Assembly (NCBI RefSeq): GCF_003194605.1
Contig: NZ_QHKY01000002.1
Coordinates: 62,001-126,000, forward strand
From: Nocardioides gilvus
Lineage (GTDB): Bacteria > Actinomycetota > Actinomycetes > Propionibacteriales > Nocardioidaceae
Length of the DNA: 64,000 bases
Direction of reading: 5' to 3'
Part shown: piece by piece, positions 54,301-61,619 of the stretch
Position numbering within the stretch: the stretch's first letter is position 1
Layout of the letters: each line of letters opens with the position of its first letter
Notes under the pieces: model-generated
Seen by the model: the letters and a program-made list of their open reading frames with translations, nothing else
Databases searched by the model: none
Told to the model about the DNA's origin: nothing
Translations under genes and position numbers: made by a program

Positions 54301-54366
54301 GAGTTCCTGGTGGTCCGCCTCGTGCAGTCCGACGACGGCGGCTTCCGACTCTCGGAGGTGGCCTGA
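51352..54366 (+). CDS. Giant second sheath-like protein with an Ig/FN3-like segment
   Basis: A 1004-aa protein. Sheath-like N-terminal (FFDNGGRACWVVRVAQD) and C-terminal (ELVFEPNGPDLRRLTRTRFE, then LEFLVVRLVQSDDGG) arms enclose a long middle. Residues about 624-717 (from PAARAPFDE to WSNTVIVSA) look like a fibronectin-III/Ig-like domain. It could be the Afp3/Afp4-type accessory sheath at the baseplate end. GTG start overlapping the tube stop. Confidence 0.82.
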   Translation: MNLDLAASAGSARWPGLSFEASPAGRPSVLPRLDVTGFVGYAEAGPLDVPVLVHDVASFQDTFGADVVLAEGLARPPAAPARDRDRRVTSLLGPTVRAFFDNGGRACWVVRVAQDASTARFVVPGVVARGGVGDPHGWRAVVFPARSPGAFADDQAVTARVTRNPLVTLPGSLDLRGWVDGRVVVPASAVVGPGDLLEVVLTTGRTLWVGVRTEHADAAGQRTLTWRPDDETWLDPVRDTARTGIFSAQVNGPGGDRTVPVDSYEVDADGATRLTVPLAPEIAPTTGDVLHLEDGLGAPILLSVHAPAHGVPAVGAARSVVSGWPAWRLLDPGVGRGGPHTLARVSVVELGLATRRGDAALGAVDGLGFTDAHPRWVGHLPSDHSLHVRRYRRSAGGGRDEPTGPLDELVRHPRFSAAADGDTPTTCLPLGLGVVHGSAGVRTALVGAEGPRARNGVARRDPDAFLDPALADRGAETLLEAARRRFFVDGLELRGIHALLPLEEVAVLAVPDALHGEWEQESPTASQAVGAPRLTFLPETTGESGHLVWDDPFASLDAAEPADSFVLERCERADFGSGVETVLLGADPLTRPVEQGRCGRWFHRVRAQRRGLTSPWSATVDVPAARAPFDECDAEVFDAPHAVLADLLVTWTGADAPFEIEVSSDPVFSSGTLTHPVAVRQFLVPRPLGATTYVRVRSVAGPIPGAWSNTVIVSAVPARRWLLHEPDGQDPEATLSPAGLAVHRALVVLAAARRDLTLLLSFPRWYGLGTMERHLGLLSAAPGAGTDWAQFHHPWTLTSGEDGVRTLPADGAVAGQMARGALLRGPWIATAGVPLVGAVGVDEIRGGTEPGALRAAGINPLTVSRVGAPGLRGAGVRAWGVDTLAADPGVRPVTVRRLLILLRRLALREGRELVFEPNGPDLRRLTRTRFESALGEMFRLGALAGTRPDQAYRVLCDTGLNPQRVSDAGLLVVELQVAPSFPLEFLVVRLVQSDDGGFRLSEVA

Positions 54367-54833
54367 TGGGGATCTTCACCGCCTTCAACTTCTCGGTGCT
54401 GATCACGCTCGAGGGGGAGAGCGCCCCCCTCTGCGAAGGAGGGTTTTCCGCCTGCGACGGGTTGGAGGTCACGCTCGCCAACAAGACGATCCGCGCCGGT
54501 GGGGACAACGGTCGGATGATCCATCTGGGCGGGATCGTCAACAACGGCACGCTCACCCTCAAGCGCGGAATGACGAGCTCGTTCGACCTCTGGGACTGGT
54601 TCGAACGGGTCACGCTCGACGAGGAGCGGGGTCTGCGGGCCACCTGCCAGGTGGTCTCCCTGGCAGCCGACCGCAGGAGCGAGCAGGCGACCTTCGTGCT
54701 CGAACGCTGCCTCCCCACCAAGCTGAAGGTGCCGGCCCTCGACGCCGCCACCGGACAACTCGCCGTCGAGGAGTTGCAGGTCGCCTACGAGACGATCCGC
54801 CTCCGCAAGCCACAGGAGGCCTCCCGTGACTGA
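54366..54833 (+). CDS. Second CIS tube protein (Afp5-like)
   Basis: A 155-aa gp19-type protein: AFNFSVLITLEGE, FSACDGLEVTL and LKRGMTSSFDLWDWFERV. The second tube paralogue in Afp is the first ring on the baseplate; position here after the second sheath fits. TGATG overlap upstream and 8 bases of overlap downstream. Confidence 0.88.
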   Translation: MGIFTAFNFSVLITLEGESAPLCEGGFSACDGLEVTLANKTIRAGGDNGRMIHLGGIVNNGTLTLKRGMTSSFDLWDWFERVTLDEERGLRATCQVVSLAADRRSEQATFVLERCLPTKLKVPALDAATGQLAVEELQVAYETIRLRKPQEASRD

Positions 54834-55557
54834 CCAGACACCGCTCGCGGTGGCCGAGCTGATCGAGATCGATCTCGGTACCGAGCACCAGGACGCCCAA
54901 CCCACCTCGGGTGGCAGGACGGTCAAGGTCCAGTTCAACCCGGAGTCGCTGAAACTGACCGCAGCCAACACGGTGGCGAGGACAGAGGCGGCCGGGACTG
55001 CTGCCATGCAGTACGTCGGCGCCAGCTCGACGAAGTTGGATCTGGAACTCTGGTTCGACGCGACCGTTGACCCCCAGGGCCGCGACCTGCGGACGCTGAC
55101 CGAGGGTGTCCATCACTTCATCACTCCCCAGAAGTCGGACGGCGCTCCGGCTGAGTTCAAGGTGCCCGGCGTGCGCCTCCAGTGGGGCGCGTTCACCTTC
55201 GACGGCGTGATGACCACCCTCAACGAGACACTGGACCTGTTCAGTCACGACGGGCGCCCGCTGCGATCGAGGATCGCGCTGAGCTTCTCCGCGCAGGAGA
55301 TCCGCTTCCGCATCGAGGGGATGGCGAACAGCGGTGGCTCCGGCGGTGGCGCCACCCCCGGGGTGACGCCCCAGACCCCATTGGCCCAGGGGACGTCGGT
55401 CCAGCAGGCGGTGACCGCCCCCGGAGCGACCTCGGCCGCGTGGAAGAGCGTGGCAGCGGCCAACGGCATCGAGAACCCCCGCTTCCCCGAGACCGATGCC
55501 CTGATCGGTGCCACGGCCGGTGCCGGTGCCGGCCTCCAGCGCCCGAGGAGGAGTTGA
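54826..55557 (+). CDS. CIS tube-initiation protein with LysM-like end (Afp7/Pvc7-type)
   Basis: A 243-aa protein. GGRTVKVQFNPESLKL is the family signature of gp53/LysM-type CIS proteins; the C-terminal tail (AAWKSVAAANGIENPRF) looks like a worn LysM repeat. It joins the tube to the baseplate. GTG start. Confidence 0.85.
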   Translation: MTDQTPLAVAELIEIDLGTEHQDAQPTSGGRTVKVQFNPESLKLTAANTVARTEAAGTAAMQYVGASSTKLDLELWFDATVDPQGRDLRTLTEGVHHFITPQKSDGAPAEFKVPGVRLQWGAFTFDGVMTTLNETLDLFSHDGRPLRSRIALSFSAQEIRFRIEGMANSGGSGGGATPGVTPQTPLAQGTSVQQAVTAPGATSAAWKSVAAANGIENPRFPETDALIGATAGAGAGLQRPRRS

Positions 55558-55558
55558 G

Positions 55559-55717
55559 ATGCCTGTCGTCGTGGGAGAACTCGAGGTGGTCGCCGCCCCG
55601 CCTCCGGGCGAACCCGCCTCCTCCGCCGCCAGTCCACCTCCCGGGCTGCGCGCTGCGGACGTGGTCCGGATCCAGGCGCGCGAGGACCAGCGCCGAGCCC
55701 GCAGGGCGGCGGACTGA
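55559..55717 (+). CDS. 52-aa CIS-cluster protein
   Basis: A 52-aa Pro/Ala-rich protein (MPVVVGELEVV..., ending in a basic helix). It lies between the Afp7-like and hub genes, where small Afp6-like proteins occur. ATG 55559 follows GAGGAGTTG. The stop overlaps the hub start. Real but of unknown role. Confidence 0.6.
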   Translation: MPVVVGELEVVAAPPPGEPASSAASPPPGLRAADVVRIQAREDQRRARRAAD

Positions 55718-56793
55718 TGACCGTCGTCCCGGCCCTGCAGGCCGCTACTCCCCTCGTCGCGGTGGCCGGGGAGGGCAGCGGGGTGCTCAGCGCCTCGCTG
55801 GAGCAGCTGACGGTGAGCGAGTCGACCGAGGGAATGGTCACCTGCGAGGCCAGGTTCAACAACGTCTCCGCCGCGGGGTCTGACCCCGGGTTCCTCTTCT
55901 TCGACCGTGAGCTCCTCGACTTCGGTGCCGAGGTCAGGATTGACGCGGGCGCCGGTGAGCGCGAAGGCACCCTCTTCACCGGGCGGATCACCGGACTGCG
56001 AGCCGAGTTCGCCCAGCAGGGGGGCGGCCAACTCACGATGCTGGCCGAGGACGCGCTGCAGGACCTGCGGATGACGCGGCGTACCCGGGCGTTCGAGGAG
56101 ATGAGTGATGCCTCGGTCTTCGAGCAGATCGCTGCCGACCACGGGCTCGGTGCCGAGGTGGACCTGCCCGGCCCCGTCCATCGTGTCGTGGCCCAGGTAG
56201 ACCAGAGCGACCTGGCCCTGCTCCGTGGCCGTGCCCGGCCGGTCGGGGCCGAGGTCTGGCTTGGTGACCGCACCCTGCACGTGGCCCGGCGCAGTAGTCG
56301 GCGCGGCCAACCGGTCGTGCTCAGCAACCGGCAGAACCTGCGCGAGGCCAGCCTGGTCGCTGACCTGGCGGGGCAGCGTACGTCCTTCGCCGTCAGCGGG
56401 TGGGACCCCTCGACCAAGGAGTCCATCGACGTACGCACCGAGGTCGCCGCCCTGGCCTCTGAACGGGTCGGGGGCGGCACCGCCGGTGCGGAACTCCTGG
56501 AGCAGTCGTTCGGCACCCGCGCGGAGAGAATCGTGCACGCCGTGCCGTTGGGTCCGGACGAGGCCCAGCAGATGGCCGACGGTCACTTCCTGGCGATGGC
56601 CCGGCGGTTCGTCACCGGCGAGGTGGTGGCCGACGGCGACGCCCGGATCCGGGTCGGCACCCGCGTCGAGCTGGTCGGTGTGGGGCCCTGGTTCTCCGGG
56701 GTCCACGACGTCGTCGCGACCCAGCACCTGTTCGACCTCGAGCAGGGCTACCGCACCCTCCTGCACGTCGAGCGCGCGGAGTTGATGTTGTGA
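55717..56793 (+). CDS. CIS hub protein (phage gpD/gp27-like)
   Basis: A 358-aa late-control D-type protein forming the trimeric hub. SLEQLTVSESTEGMVTCEAR at the start, FTGRITGLRAEFAQQGG and the FVTGEVVADGDARIRVGTRV segment are typical. In Afp and PVC the hub is fused with the spike in one protein; here the hub and spike are separate genes. Confidence 0.88.
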   Translation: MTVVPALQAATPLVAVAGEGSGVLSASLEQLTVSESTEGMVTCEARFNNVSAAGSDPGFLFFDRELLDFGAEVRIDAGAGEREGTLFTGRITGLRAEFAQQGGGQLTMLAEDALQDLRMTRRTRAFEEMSDASVFEQIAADHGLGAEVDLPGPVHRVVAQVDQSDLALLRGRARPVGAEVWLGDRTLHVARRSSRRGQPVVLSNRQNLREASLVADLAGQRTSFAVSGWDPSTKESIDVRTEVAALASERVGGGTAGAELLEQSFGTRAERIVHAVPLGPDEAQQMADGHFLAMARRFVTGEVVADGDARIRVGTRVELVGVGPWFSGVHDVVATQHLFDLEQGYRTLLHVERAELML

Positions 56794-57494
56794 TGACGCT
56801 GACCAGACCCGAGCAACGGCTCGGCCTGCACGACGACTCGAGATGGTTCGGGGTGTTCGTCGCCCTGGTGGTGGACGTGGTCGACCCCGATGGGCAGGGC
56901 CGGGTGCGTGCACAGTTTCCGTGGGCCCCGGACACCGACGGGGTGCCCCTCGAGGCGTGGTGCCGGCTGGTGGTGCCGATGGCCGGTGGTGGGCGCGGGA
57001 CCTGGTGGGTCCCGGATGTCGATGACGAGGTCGCGGTCAGCTTCGAGGCCGGCGACCCGCGGCGCCCCTTCGTGGTGGGCTCGCTGTGGAACGGGGTCGA
57101 CGACCCGCCCGAGTCGATGGACGGTGGGGGAGCCAACAACATCCGCGCGATCCATTCGCGTTCGGGGATCCGGGTCGTCATGGACGACACCGACGGGGCG
57201 GTCGCCTTCACGATCGACACCCCGGCGGGGCACTCCATCGAGATGCTCGACAGCGGCACGACGCTCACCGTGGCCGATCCCAACGGCAACCGGGTCGAGC
57301 TGGCCCCCGGTGGGATCACGGTGGAGACCAGCGCCAAACTGACCGTCAGCGCGAGCACGGTCGAGGTCACGGCCGGCACCGTGACCGTCAATGCAGGGAT
57401 GTCCAGGTTCAGCGGTGTGGTCCAGGCGGACACCCTCATCGCGAACACCGTGGTGGGGACCAGCTACACCCCCGGCGCCGGGAACATCTGGTGA
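56793..57494 (+). CDS. CIS spike protein (phage gpV/gp5-like)
   Basis: A 233-aa protein: OB-fold (LVVDVVDPDGQGRVRAQFPW, RRPFVVGSLWNG) then a beta-helix of short repeats (TLTVADPNGNRVELAPGGIT). The spike pierces membranes. ATG 56793 shares a base with the hub stop. No PAAR tip gene is seen in the window. Confidence 0.9.
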   Translation: MTLTRPEQRLGLHDDSRWFGVFVALVVDVVDPDGQGRVRAQFPWAPDTDGVPLEAWCRLVVPMAGGGRGTWWVPDVDDEVAVSFEAGDPRRPFVVGSLWNGVDDPPESMDGGGANNIRAIHSRSGIRVVMDDTDGAVAFTIDTPAGHSIEMLDSGTTLTVADPNGNRVELAPGGITVETSAKLTVSASTVEVTAGTVTVNAGMSRFSGVVQADTLIANTVVGTSYTPGAGNIW

Positions 57495-59011
57495 GCCCGG
57501 CTCGCGCCCCGCAGGCCCCCGGGCCGGGCGAACGCGTGGTGTGGCGCAGTCCCCGGGTGCTCGGTCAGGGCGAGACACCGCGACTGCTCGCCTTCCGGTC
57601 CGATGACTTCATGGTGGAGCTGGAGACCTCGTTGGCCACCTCGCCGGCCGCCGTGGCGGCCCGGATCGCTGGCCCTGAGCACTGGTCCGACACCCAACCA
57701 CCCCTGCACGCGGTGCCGGCCCGACCCAAGAGCCCCACTCCGGTCGGTCTCAAACTCTTTCAACCGGCCCACCAGCGCTACTACCTGGTGAGTGCCCACC
57801 TCTGCTGCCGGCGATTCGGCTTCCCCGACCGTCGCCTGTCGCCCAGCGAGTCGGTCGGCTTCGTGCTGCGCCGCGTCGAGCCCAGCGGCAGCGCAGCGGT
57901 CGACGTCCTCGACCCCACCTCGTTCGACGAGTTCGCGTGGACCCCTGAGGGCAGCGCCGGTTCCTGGCAGCCGGTGGCCCAGCGTCATGCCCTCGGTGAA
58001 GGAGAGGAGCTGCTGCCCCTGGTGCCGACGGTGCACACCCACGACGCGCGCCGCTCCCGGTTGCTGACCGGTCTCGTACCGGTCGGGGCGCGGGAGCGGT
58101 ACGAGGCACGTGGGCGCGCGGTGGTCGCCCAGACGACCACCACCGGTGACCTCCTGGCCAATCCGCACAGGGCGCTGCTGGAGGGGACGGTGATCGAGGC
58201 GTTCCGGCAGGTCGGCGTCTTCGCCGCGGGTCCGGTGGTCACCGATGACGACCTGGAGGAGATGTTCCTCTGGGCGTTGATCGACCTGGTCGACTTCGTC
58301 AGCGAGGTCGTGCACGGCAGCCCCGCCACCATGGCTGACACCCACCTCGACGTCCAGGCGCGCGCCACCCCCGCACTGACCTGGGCCACGATCGTGAAGC
58401 GGGTGGCCGCCGAGCGCGCAGCCCTGCAGGACGGAGACCCGCCCTCGGACGAGTTGGCCAGTGACCTCGAGTCGGTGCGTGACCTCGACGTCGCGACGCT
58501 CATCACCCGGCTCATCAGCTACCGCGGCACAGTGCCGGCGCCGCCGACGCCTCCCGCAGCACCGACCGGGGACCCCGACCCGGTGCGCGGACTGGAGTAC
58601 GTGGCGCGCTGCGTCTATCGGCGACTCGACTGCCCGACCCCGCGCCCGGAATGGGTCAGCCCGCCGACCGTGCCGTTCCGTTTCGCCTCGTTCTTCGACC
58701 CGGACGCCCCGGCCCGACCGGTCCAGATCTCGCTGCCCTTCGACACCTCCCCGGCCGGGCTGCGGTCCTTCCCGCGCAACGTCTCGGTGGTCATCTCGAA
58801 GCAGTTGCGGGCCCAGATCCAGCAGGTCAGGGGGCTCGACGACATCGGCGGCAAACCGACCTTCGATCTCGGGATGGTGTGCCAGTTGTCGATCCCGATC
58901 ATCACCATCTGTGCCCTGATCCTGCTGATGGTCGTCGTCTCGCTGCTCAACATCGTCTTCTTCTGGGTGCCGTTCTTCAAGATCTGCCTTCCCAAGCCTG
59001 GAGGTGACTGA
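57491..59011 (+). CDS. CIS-cluster protein with C-terminal membrane segment
   Basis: A 506-aa protein of no family I recognise. The N-terminal 440 residues are soluble with a Cys pair region (SAHLCCRRFGF). The C-terminus has a strongly hydrophobic stretch (residues about 460-495: SIPIITICALILLMVVVSLL and further) ending in a short polar tail, predicted as one or two helices. It lies between spike and gp25, in the baseplate gene row. It may anchor the device to the cell membrane, as proposed for the Streptomyces CisA protein; homology to CisA is not claimed. Confidence 0.75.
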   Translation: MSPARAPQAPGPGERVVWRSPRVLGQGETPRLLAFRSDDFMVELETSLATSPAAVAARIAGPEHWSDTQPPLHAVPARPKSPTPVGLKLFQPAHQRYYLVSAHLCCRRFGFPDRRLSPSESVGFVLRRVEPSGSAAVDVLDPTSFDEFAWTPEGSAGSWQPVAQRHALGEGEELLPLVPTVHTHDARRSRLLTGLVPVGARERYEARGRAVVAQTTTTGDLLANPHRALLEGTVIEAFRQVGVFAAGPVVTDDDLEEMFLWALIDLVDFVSEVVHGSPATMADTHLDVQARATPALTWATIVKRVAAERAALQDGDPPSDELASDLESVRDLDVATLITRLISYRGTVPAPPTPPAAPTGDPDPVRGLEYVARCVYRRLDCPTPRPEWVSPPTVPFRFASFFDPDAPARPVQISLPFDTSPAGLRSFPRNVSVVISKQLRAQIQQVRGLDDIGGKPTFDLGMVCQLSIPIITICALILLMVVVSLLNIVFFWVPFFKICLPKPGGD

Positions 59012-59427
59012 TGGAACTCGCCACCACCTTCGGTCGCGGAGTCGCCTTCCCCGTGGGCCTCTCGGACGGCAGCCGCGTGGCGCTGAGCCAGGGCCCGGAC
59101 AACATCGCGACCTCACTGCGGATCATCCTGTCCACCGAACCGGGGGAGCGGGTGATGCTTCCGGCCTTCGGTACCGGACTGCGTCGCTACCTCTACGAAC
59201 CCAACGTTGCGCTCACCCACCACCTGATCGAGGAGGCCGTGCGCAGAGCCGTCCACCGGTGGGAACCTCGCGTACGCCTGGACCAGGTGCAGGTGGGCGC
59301 CGACCGGGACGACCCGCGTACGGCGCGGATCGAGGTGCGCTACCGCCTGGTGGCCACCGGAGCTCCCGGGGAGCTCTCGCTCGCCGTGCCCGTCGCGGCC
59401 GGCACCGTGGAAGGAGCGCTGCGATGA
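59011..59427 (+). CDS. CIS baseplate gp25-like protein (Afp9/Pvc9-type)
   Basis: A 138-aa GPW_gp25 protein: GPDNIATSLRIILSTEPGER and MLPAFGTGLRRYLYEPN (the E-P-R core). It is the sheath initiator of the baseplate. Overlaps its neighbours by 1 and 4 bases. Confidence 0.93.
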   Translation: MELATTFGRGVAFPVGLSDGSRVALSQGPDNIATSLRIILSTEPGERVMLPAFGTGLRRYLYEPNVALTHHLIEEAVRRAVHRWEPRVRLDQVQVGADRDDPRTARIEVRYRLVATGAPGELSLAVPVAAGTVEGALR

Positions 59428-61619
59428 GTCTGGAGATGCCGTCGATCGACGACCTGGACTACGAGACGCTGATGGCGGAGGCCAAGGCCAGGATCGCGGT
59501 GCACAACCCGGACTGGAACAACTGGAACGACGCCGATCCCGGAATCACCCTGCTCCAGCTCTTCGCCTTCATGACCGACAGCCTGCTCTACCGGGCCAAT
59601 CTGGTCCCTGAACGCAACCGTCGGGCCTTCCTGCGCCTGCTCGGGTTGCGCCAGCGCTCCCCGGTCCCGGCCGAAGGGCTGGTCGCCTTCGACGCGACCA
59701 AGGGGCCGTTGGCCGCGCACGTCGTGCCGGGCCGCGCCGAGGTGCGGGCGGGCAACGTGCCGTTCCTCACCGACCGTGCCATCGACGTGCTGCCGGTGAG
59801 CGCACTGGCCTGCGCCAAGGTGCCGTCGACGGCCGAGCTGGGCGACTCCGCGCGCTCGGCCTACCTGTCCATGTACGCCGACCTGGACCCCGACGCCGAC
59901 GACGTGCAGCTCTACGACACCAGGCGTCTCGACGTGCCCGCCGGAGGCGCCCGCTACCGGCCGATCCGGATCGCCGAGTCGGTGGACCGCTCACTGTGGG
60001 TCGCGCTGTTGGCGCCGAGACCGACCCTCGTCCAGGCGGTGCGCGACCTGATCGGCGGCAAGGTGCTCTCGATCGGGATCGTGCCCGACGTCGTCGACGC
60101 CTCCCGCGTCATGGCGCCAGCCTCGGTCCTGAGGGCGAGTCCCGCCCCGCGCCTGGTGGTGACCACTCCGGCCCCCGGTCCGTTGCCGGTGGACCCGGAG
60201 CCACGGATCCCGACCTACCGAGAGCTCGACACCTCCGAGCACGGAGACGTGCTCGTCGAGCCCGGGGTCCTCGACGTGACCCTGCCACCGCCCGACGAGC
60301 TGGTGCTGTGGGACGACCTGGAGGGCAGCGAGGAGGGGTTCGGTGACTTCCCACCGCCCCTCGAGCCCGGTGAACGGGCCCGTGTGGTCACTTGGCTGCG
60401 CATCACCCGGGCGCTGCCCAGCAGCGGCCCCGGGGGTGCGCTCGGTGCCTCCTTCTCGTGGCTCGGGGTCAATGCCACCACGATGCGGCAGATCGGCCGA
60501 GTCGCCGAGGAGCGGCTCCCCGACGGGACCGGGGAGTCGGACCAACGCGTCCACCTCGGACAACGCTCGGTGCTTGCGGAGTCGGTCAGGATCCGGGTCG
60601 ACGGAGTCGAGTGGCAACGCGTCGACGATCTGCGAAGCGCGCCGGCGGAGACGCATGCGGGCACGGTGGCGGACCGCAGCCCCCACGTCTTCTTCTGCGA
60701 CTCCGACGGAACAGTGCGCTTCGGCGACGGGCTGCGCGGTGCCCGGCCGCCGAGGGGCGCGCGGATCCGTGCCGAGTACGCCTGGTCTGAGGGAGCCGCA
60801 GGCGTGCTGCCTGCCGGTGGGGTCAGGACGGCGCTCGGACTGCCCCCGGGGCTCCAGGTCACCAACCCGGTCGCGACGTGGGGTGGGCAGGACGCGGAGA
60901 GCATCGAGGACGCCGAGGCCCGGATGAGTGAGGAGATCCACCACCGCGATCGTCTGGTGACCCGCCAGGACATGCTGGAGATCGTCCGGCGCACTCCGGG
61001 TGTCGATCTCGGGCGGGTCGAGATCCTTCCGCTCCTGCACCCGCTACTGGTCGGGGTCGAGTCACCAGGAGTGGTCACCGTCATGGTGATCCCGCGATTC
61101 GATCCCGCCCAACCCGACGCACCGCGGCCTGACCAGATGTTCCTCGACCAGGTCTGCTCCCACCTGGAGCCTCGGCGTCTGGTCACCACCGAGTTGCACG
61201 TGCTCGGGCCGCAGTATGTCGAGATCGTGCTCTCGATCGGGTTCGACCCGGCTCCGGGACGAGACGTCCCCGACGTGCGCGAACGCATCAAGGCCCGCGT
61301 ACGCGCCCTGCTCTCACCCGTGGACACCGTGGCGGACGACGACCTGGGTGCCTGGCCCCTGGCCAAGGCCGTGGACCCACTGGAGATCCTCACGGTCGTT
61401 GCGCGGGTGGACGGTGTCGCCCGGATCAACGGGGTGCGACTCACCGGTCCGGACGGCGTCACGGTGGTGGGCTCGCTGCCCCTGGGCGGACTGCAGTTGC
61501 CCAGGCTGGTCGGCCTCGCCGTGCAACCCGGTGACGCCCCCACCATCGCCACCGGTGCCGACTCCGCACCGCCCACGACCCGGCTGCTTCCGGTGCCGGC
61601 GATCCCGGAGGAGTGTTGA
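59424..61619 (+). CDS. CIS baseplate J-like protein (Afp11/Pvc11-type)
   Basis: A 731-aa baseplate protein. The start SLEMPSIDDLDYETLMAEAK and NWNDADPGITLLQLFAFMTD are typical of this family; SIEDAEARMSEEIHHRDRLV with TRQDMLEIVRRTPGVDLGRV is the baseplate-J core. It forms the wedge with the Afp12-like protein. Confidence 0.92.
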   Translation: MSLEMPSIDDLDYETLMAEAKARIAVHNPDWNNWNDADPGITLLQLFAFMTDSLLYRANLVPERNRRAFLRLLGLRQRSPVPAEGLVAFDATKGPLAAHVVPGRAEVRAGNVPFLTDRAIDVLPVSALACAKVPSTAELGDSARSAYLSMYADLDPDADDVQLYDTRRLDVPAGGARYRPIRIAESVDRSLWVALLAPRPTLVQAVRDLIGGKVLSIGIVPDVVDASRVMAPASVLRASPAPRLVVTTPAPGPLPVDPEPRIPTYRELDTSEHGDVLVEPGVLDVTLPPPDELVLWDDLEGSEEGFGDFPPPLEPGERARVVTWLRITRALPSSGPGGALGASFSWLGVNATTMRQIGRVAEERLPDGTGESDQRVHLGQRSVLAESVRIRVDGVEWQRVDDLRSAPAETHAGTVADRSPHVFFCDSDGTVRFGDGLRGARPPRGARIRAEYAWSEGAAGVLPAGGVRTALGLPPGLQVTNPVATWGGQDAESIEDAEARMSEEIHHRDRLVTRQDMLEIVRRTPGVDLGRVEILPLLHPLLVGVESPGVVTVMVIPRFDPAQPDAPRPDQMFLDQVCSHLEPRRLVTTELHVLGPQYVEIVLSIGFDPAPGRDVPDVRERIKARVRALLSPVDTVADDDLGAWPLAKAVDPLEILTVVARVDGVARINGVRLTGPDGVTVVGSLPLGGLQLPRLVGLAVQPGDAPTIATGADSAPPTTRLLPVPAIPEEC

